Positions 60,031-64,000 of a stretch of DNA of 64,000 bases are shown here, piece after piece. The stretch comes from Dactylosporangium fulvum (GTDB taxonomy: Bacteria; Actinomycetota; Actinomycetes; Mycobacteriales; Micromonosporaceae), in contig NZ_CP073720.1 in the NCBI RefSeq assembly GCF_025137375.1, positions 2,132,501 to 2,196,500 of the forward strand, in the 5' to 3' direction. Made by a program: the position numbers and the translations under genes. How positions within the stretch are numbered: the first letter of the stretch is position 1; every line of letters begins with the position of its first letter. The notes beneath the pieces were generated by a model. It did no database searches. It was given only the letters and a program-made list of their open reading frames with translations, and was not told the origin of the DNA.

Positions 60031-60765
60031 GTGGCAGACGAACCGCTGAGCCCGCTGCCGGGTGCGCGTGAGGGGCGTGATCCCGCGCGGGCGATCAAAC
60101 GCGGCCCCAGCCGGGTGCCGCCGGAGGAGGTCGCCGCGAACCAGCGCGACCGGCTGTTCGACGCGCTGGTGCACACGGTCGCCCTGAAGGGATACGCGAA
60201 CGCCACGGTCAGCGACATCTGCCGTGCGGCCGGCGTGACCCGGCCCGCCTTCTACGCGTTGTTCGCCGGCAAGGAAGACGCGTTGATCGCCACCTACCGG
60301 CACGGCACCGACCTGCTGCTGACGCTGATGGAGCGCGCCTACCTGGCCGAGCCGGCATGGCGGGACGGCGCCCGCGCCGCGCTGCGGGTGATGCTCCAGG
60401 TGCTCGCCGAGCTGCCGGCGTTCGCCACGGTGGCGGTGGTCGAGATCGACGCCGCCGGGCCGCTGGCCCGCGCCGAGCGGGCCCGGCTCCTGCGCCGGTT
60501 CGACCGGTTCTTCGCCGAGGCGCCGCGGGCGGCCGACCTGCCGATGCCGGAGGAGCTGGTGGAGACGATCGTGGGCGGGATCTATGCGACGGTGTACCGC
60601 TACGTCGCCGCCGGCAGGGTCGAGCAGCTGCCCACGCTGTTGCCGACGCTCTCGTACTTCACACTGGTGCCCTTCGTCGGCCGCGAGGAGGCCGCGCTGG
60701 AGCTCGACGACGCGCCGACCGGCAGCGCCGGCGCCAAGGCCGCCGACTGCCGCATCACAGCCTAG
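60031..60765 (+). CDS. TetR-family transcriptional regulator
   Basis: 244 residues from the GTG at 60031 (GATACT then 6 nt upstream; in-frame extension is antisense to the TPR gene). A basic N-terminal tail precedes the helix-turn-helix (KGYANATVSDICRAAGVTRP; FYALFAGKEDALI, about 55-100). The C-terminal domain is family-like with no ligand clue. Divergent from the TPR/fibronectin cluster by 85 bp, so that cluster may be its target; convergent with the AraC gene (4-bp overlap). Confidence 0.88.
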   Translation: MADEPLSPLPGAREGRDPARAIKRGPSRVPPEEVAANQRDRLFDALVHTVALKGYANATVSDICRAAGVTRPAFYALFAGKEDALIATYRHGTDLLLTLMERAYLAEPAWRDGARAALRVMLQVLAELPAFATVAVVEIDAAGPLARAERARLLRRFDRFFAEAPRAADLPMPEELVETIVGGIYATVYRYVAAGRVEQLPTLLPTLSYFTLVPFVGREEAALELDDAPTGSAGAKAADCRITA

Positions 60766-61685
60766 GCCGACCGCGGCGTGAGGCGGCCCGGCAGCGCCGA
60801 GCGCTGGTGCGGCACCCGCGGCGCGGGGGAGCGGCGCAGTATCGCCCGGAACGCGCCCGGCGACTGGCCGGTCTCGCGGGCGAAGAACCGCCCGAAGTTC
60901 GTCGGCTCGTCGAAGCCCAGCCGTCGCCCGACGTCGGCGACCGGCTCGTCGCCCGTCGCGAGCAGCCGCTTTGCCTCCAGCGCCACCCGCTCGTCGACGA
61001 GTTGCTTGGCGCTGCGGCCGGTGACCGCCAGGCTGGCGCGGGTGAGTGTGCGCACCGAGCAGCGCAGGGTCTCCGCATAGTCCTCGACCCGCCGGCGCCG
61101 GACGTCGCGCTCCAGTTCGGCCCGCAGCAGCCCGACCAGCAGGGCCGCCGACCCGAGCGGCGGAGGCGGTGCGAGCGCCACGATCCGCATGAGCAGCACG
61201 GCCATCGAGTGCGCCAGCAGCGCCGCGCCGAGCCGCGTCGCACCGTACCGCACCTGGTCGACGCCGATCTGCGCGATCTCCGCGACGATCGCCTCCTCGT
61301 CCTCCCCGGCCGGCTGCCAGCAGGTCGGGGCGAACGGGTCGGCCACCAGCTCGCGCAGCCCTTCGATCTCGCCGACCGAGGGCAGGATGCCGGGTGAGAA
61401 CGCGAGCATCGTGGCGTCGAAACCGGCCTGGCCGCCGAACTGGTGCACCTGTCCGGGACGGCCCCACAGCAGCGTGCCGGGGCGGCAGGCATACGTCACG
61501 AAGTCGAGCGTGTGCGTGCCCTGCCCGGCGCTGACGAGCATGACGACGTGGTCCTCGGTCCGCTGCGGCATCCGGTCGAGCGGCAGGTCGCTGAGCCGCG
61601 CGGCAGCGACCGGGCCGCCGGTGAGGAACCGCGACGCGGCGACCGGCGTGCCCGGGGGCCGGAAGGACGGGCCGGAACTGACCAT
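60762..61685 (-). CDS. AraC-family transcriptional regulator with cupin domain
   Basis: 307 residues from the ATG at 61685. Cupin-like sensor domain (VVMLVSAGQGTHTLDFVTYA, CRPGTLLWGRPGQVHQFG, about 40-110) and a C-terminal double helix-turn-helix (CSVRTLTRASLAVTGRSAK; FDEPTNFGRFFARETGQSPG). It should bind a small molecule and activate or repress nearby genes; the target is not evident. An open frame extending upstream overlaps the hemerythrin gene and is a shadow. Confidence 0.9.
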   Translation of the reverse strand: MVSSGPSFRPPGTPVAASRFLTGGPVAAARLSDLPLDRMPQRTEDHVVMLVSAGQGTHTLDFVTYACRPGTLLWGRPGQVHQFGGQAGFDATMLAFSPGILPSVGEIEGLRELVADPFAPTCWQPAGEDEEAIVAEIAQIGVDQVRYGATRLGAALLAHSMAVLLMRIVALAPPPPLGSAALLVGLLRAELERDVRRRRVEDYAETLRCSVRTLTRASLAVTGRSAKQLVDERVALEAKRLLATGDEPVADVGRRLGFDEPTNFGRFFARETGQSPGAFRAILRRSPAPRVPHQRSALPGRLTPRSA

Positions 61686-61740
61686 GACCAGCCCGACTGT
61701 ACCGAAGCCGGGCGAGTCGGCAAGCCCGCCGACGAAGTGG

Positions 61741-62202
61741 TCAGCGCCGCAGGCCGAGGCCCGCGACCTCGAGTTCCTGGAGCCGGATCTTCTCGAAGGC
61801 GGCGCCGAGCTCCTCGAGCCGCGCGGCGGGGACGGCGTCCCGCAGCGCCGGCAGCAGCTCGGTCTCCTCCTCCTCGACGTGGTGCTGCACGGCGGAGATG
61901 AACTCGTCGAGCAGGCCCTCGAACTCCGGCGCGTCGGCCGCCATCCGCTGCAGGTCGTGCAGCATCCGCTCGGCCTGGTGGTGCTCGTCGGCGCCGCGGT
62001 GGACCTCGTCGCGGACGTTCGGGTCGAGTTCGGCGAGCGCAGGGTACACCTTCTGCTCCTCGGCGTGGCTGTGCGCGGTGAGTCGTGCGGCGCACTCGTC
62101 GAGCAGCTGCCGGCGGTCACCGGTGCCGGAGCGAAGTTTCTCGAACAATTGCTCCATGGTCCGGTGGTCGTTCATGATCAGTGTGACGGCGTCGGATGCC
62201 AT
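61741..62202 (-). CDS. Hemerythrin HHE-domain protein
   Basis: 153 residues from the ATG at 62202 with GGGAGG 4 nt upstream. Putative di-iron ligands: His13 (MNDHRTME), His44/46 and Glu48 (AHSHAEEQ), His75 (DEHHQAE), His107/108 and Glu111-113 (VQHHVEEEE). Such proteins bind O2 or respond to NO and oxidative stress. Cytosolic, no partner domain. 55 nt upstream of the AraC gene on the same strand. Confidence 0.9.
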   Translation of the reverse strand: MASDAVTLIMNDHRTMEQLFEKLRSGTGDRRQLLDECAARLTAHSHAEEQKVYPALAELDPNVRDEVHRGADEHHQAERMLHDLQRMAADAPEFEGLLDEFISAVQHHVEEEETELLPALRDAVPAARLEELGAAFEKIRLQELEVAGLGLRR

Positions 62203-62325
62203 GATCCCTCCCATTGGCCGGATGCCTCACCTAACGGTCCCGCGTACCCGGCGGCCAGAGGGGCCAAACGGGCGAAACGGCCGCGCCGGCGTGCGGAGCG
62301 GCGGCTTCCATCCGATGATCGACGC

Positions 62326-62964
62326 ATGAGGTCGTACCTCTTCGTGCCGGGTGACAGTCCGCGGGACACGGCGGCCGACGCTCTTGTCCTCGACCTCACC
62401 GCGGCGCCCGGCGGCCGTGCGGCGGCCGGGCGGTGGCTCGACGACCACCGGGCGTGGGTCTGCATCCACGCCGGTGGGGAAGCTGCCGCCGACCTCCGTG
62501 CGGTGACGAAGCCGGGCCTCGAGGGTGTCTGCGTGCCGCGCGCCCGGTCGGCCTCCGAGATCGCCGCCCTGGGCACGATCCTGGCCGAGGCGGAGGAAGC
62601 GGCCGGGCTGCCGCTGGGGACCATCCCCGTGCTGCCGCGCATCGAGACGGCCGCCGGCGTGCTGGCGGCCGCGGAGATCGCCCGCGCGCCGCGGGTCTCT
62701 CGGCTGTACCTCGACGACGAGCTGCTCCGCGCGGAGCTCGGCGTGGTGGCCGGACCGGACGAGGCCGAGGTCCTGTGGGCGCGATCGACGGTCGTGCTCG
62801 CCGATGCCGCCGCCGGGATCGCGCAGCCGGTCGGGGGTGTCTGCGCCTATCCGGACCTGCTGCGGGCCTCGACCCGCAACCTGCGCCGCCTGGGTTTCGG
62901 TGGCCGGGCATGCACGGACGAACAACAGGTGGCACTGGTGAACGAAGTATTTGCCAACGCATAG
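62326..62964 (+). CDS. CitE-like (HpcH/HpaI) lyase, shortened
   Basis: 212 residues, against ~270-300 for typical CitE-family lyases. MRSYLFVPGDSPRDTA and ALVLDLTA match the start, PVLPRIETAAGVLAA the acidic metal site, and LYLDDELLRAELGV a later block, but the loop after the first strand (normally SV...K...AR) is shortened. TIM-barrel lyase of citramalyl-CoA or related; activity doubtful because of the deletion. The ATG has no good RBS (GATGAT 6 nt before it). Confidence 0.75.
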   Translation: MRSYLFVPGDSPRDTAADALVLDLTAAPGGRAAAGRWLDDHRAWVCIHAGGEAAADLRAVTKPGLEGVCVPRARSASEIAALGTILAEAEEAAGLPLGTIPVLPRIETAAGVLAAAEIARAPRVSRLYLDDELLRAELGVVAGPDEAEVLWARSTVVLADAAAGIAQPVGGVCAYPDLLRASTRNLRRLGFGGRACTDEQQVALVNEVFANA

Positions 62965-63334
62965 ACATTGTCGTACGGAAATTTTCCGCAGGACAATCAA
63001 CTACCGGTCGTATCGTCGGCGATGCATTCTGTGATTGTTTCGTACGGGTAACTTCTGTGTCACGCCAACGTTTCGGCGAGTGCGGTAGGTGCAGTGCAAT
63101 CCCAGCAGACGCAGCCGTTTGGGTCCGTACGTTTGCCGGAATCTCCACGGAACGGATGAGTGATAAAGAGGCGATCGTCGCTAGACGGCAGACGTCGGTA
63201 TTGACACCGATGGGCCGACCTGTGATGGTGCACATCGTTGATGCGCGGGTCGGATGATAAGGGCGCTATGCGCCTGTCCTGCCCGCCTGCATCTGACGTG
63301 CATTGTCAATCTCGGATGCCTGCGGGGACTTTTC
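62965..63334. promoter_or_regulatory. 370-bp gene-free control region before the NIT kinase
   Basis: AT-richer than its surroundings. A 13-bp odd palindrome CGGAAA-T-TTTCCG begins at about 62976. Two similar blocks, TTGTCGTACGGAAATTTTC near 62969 and TTGTTTCGTACGGGTAACTTC about 65 nt later, form an imperfect direct repeat. TTGACA at 63201-63206 is a good -35 with a poor -10 near 63224. I see no small ORF with a convincing RBS. Confidence 0.45.
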
Positions 63335-64000
63335 GTGACCCAAAGCCAGAGTTCGCTGCCCGTGCCCGCCCAACGGCAGGGCCGCGACCCTCGGCAGACG
63401 CAGCAAGGGCACGAGCGCCGGCCCACCCGGCACACCGCTGCCCCTGCTCGCCGTGAGCAGCACAACCCCACCAACCGGGGCCGGGAGAACCGTGCCGGCC
63501 GCCGCATCGTCAACCAGTTGCAGCTCATCGTGGCCGTGCCGCTCGTCGCCGTCGTCGTGTTCGCCGGCATCGCCCTGGTCACCACCGTCCAGCAGGTGAA
63601 CCGCAGCCGGAACCTGCAGGACCTGGCCGCCCTCGCCTCCGAGGCGGGCGGGCTCGCCCACGCGCTGCAGCGCGAGCGGGCCGCCGCGGTCAACGTGGTG
63701 CTCACGCCTCAGCGGCCGGAGCTGGTGGACGCCTTCAACCAGCAGGTCATGCTGACCGACGACACGGTCCGCACGTACCAGGAGCGGCGCAAGTCGCTCT
63801 CATCCGGTTCGGACCTGCTCGACCGGATCGACGACAGCCTCGAGGGTCTGAACGGTCTTCGCGAGCAGGTGCGCAAGGACGCCCGCGCGTCGGTCTCCGC
63901 GACCGCGTTCAGCTACCGGATCCTCGTCGCCGACCTGCTGAGCTACCGCGAGTCCGTGGCCCGCTCCGGCGCGCCGACCGACCTCGCCGACGAGATCCGT
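63335..64000 (+). CDS. Sensor histidine kinase N-terminus with nitrate/nitrite-sensing domain (cut by window end)
   Basis: The frame from GTG 63335 (CGGGGA 7 nt upstream) has no stop before the window ends; 222 residues are visible. A basic, Gln/Arg-rich cytosolic tail of ~60 residues precedes one membrane helix (QLQLIVAVPLVAVVVFAGIA) and an extracytoplasmic helical domain (LAHALQRERAAAVNVV; DDTVRTYQERRKSLSSG) that matches the NIT sensor. Such kinases lead the roadblock-DUF742-GTPase conservons of actinobacteria, which would lie beyond the edge. Kinase identity is inferred from this N-terminus only. Confidence 0.75.
   Translation, partial: MTQSQSSLPVPAQRQGRDPRQTQQGHERRPTRHTAAPARREQHNPTNRGRENRAGRRIVNQLQLIVAVPLVAVVVFAGIALVTTVQQVNRSRNLQDLAALASEAGGLAHALQRERAAAVNVVLTPQRPELVDAFNQQVMLTDDTVRTYQERRKSLSSGSDLLDRIDDSLEGLNGLREQVRKDARASVSATAFSYRILVADLLSYRESVARSGAPTDLADEIR

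Noticed and set aside
45469..62326. GATGAT-N6-ATG before the LLM and CitE-like genes as -10 boxes
   Set aside because: GATGAT departs from TANNNT at the key first position; two occurrences could be chance, so they were not listed with the leaderless set.

Overview
The window is a 64 kb chromosomal segment of a very high-GC actinobacterium. It has dense GTG/ATG starts, 4-nt ATGA/GTGA gene overlaps, F420-type enzymes and many start codons that directly follow a -10 box. The gene families and the left-end gene order (DUF58 - VWA - fabG - inhA-type enoyl reductase - ferrochelatase - ... - NfeD - SPFH) match the mycobacterial moxR1/Rv1480-Rv1488 neighbourhood. Together with the other families present (NgcEFG, CoxG, fibronectin/MoxR/DUF58/transglutaminase cluster, NIT-domain kinase), Micromonosporaceae is my best guess; this is inference, not proof. 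I saw no rRNA, tRNA, CRISPR array, transposase or prophage genes.

Layout. 1-5.4 kb: tail of a MoxR-type cluster, a minus-strand set of tiny ORFs including a cysteine-rich leader peptide, then fabG, inhA, hemH and a HAD phosphatase. 5.4-7.5 kb: MFS exporter and TetR repressor around a perfect double operator. 7.7-17.2 kb: conserved housekeeping-like genes (DUF3097, NfeD/SPFH pair, SpoU methyltransferase, PucR regulator, class-III transaminase). 17.2-22.7 kb: an amino-sugar uptake operon (RpiR regulator, SIS protein, NgcEFG-type ABC importer without its own ATPase). 22.7-24.9 kb: family-A DNA polymerase-like protein and a NUDIX hydrolase. 25-33.3 kb: a complete form-II CO-dehydrogenase-like / aldehyde oxidase gene set with maturation factors (MocA, CoxD, CoxE, XdhC, CoxS, CoxL, CoxM, CoxG). 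33.3-33.9 kb: gene-free DNA carrying large inverted repeats. 34-40 kb: a serine hydrolase and a tightly coupled set of glycosyltransferase, DUF2064 transferase, methyltransferase, membrane molybdo-oxidoreductase and small membrane protein, divergent from a sugar epimerase. 40-42.9 kb: small minus-strand genes, including what looks like an amidohydrolase collapsed to 50 codons. 43-51.3 kb: two-component system, F420-type LLM/SDR/kinase operon, WYL regulator, and a secreted polysaccharide lyase. 51.3-60 kb: minus-strand cluster of TPR protein, fibronectin-III protein, MoxR, DUF58 and a transglutaminase-fold protein that has lost two catalytic residues. 60-64 kb: TetR and AraC regulators, hemerythrin, a shortened CitE-like lyase and the start of a NIT-domain sensor kinase cut by the window edge.

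Working together: the fabG/inhA pair serves the type-II fatty-acid cycle. RpiR/SIS/NgcEFG form an import and control unit for GlcNAc or chitobiose. MocA, CoxD, CoxE and XdhC are expected to mature the molybdenum hydroxylase CoxSLM, and CoxG to tether it to the membrane. The GT2-DUF2064-methyltransferase-molybdo-oxidoreductase-epimerase set looks like a conserved but functionally unassigned pathway and is the best candidate here for an undescribed system. At least a dozen start codons sit 6-8 nt behind a plausible -10 hexamer, which suggests widespread leaderless transcription.
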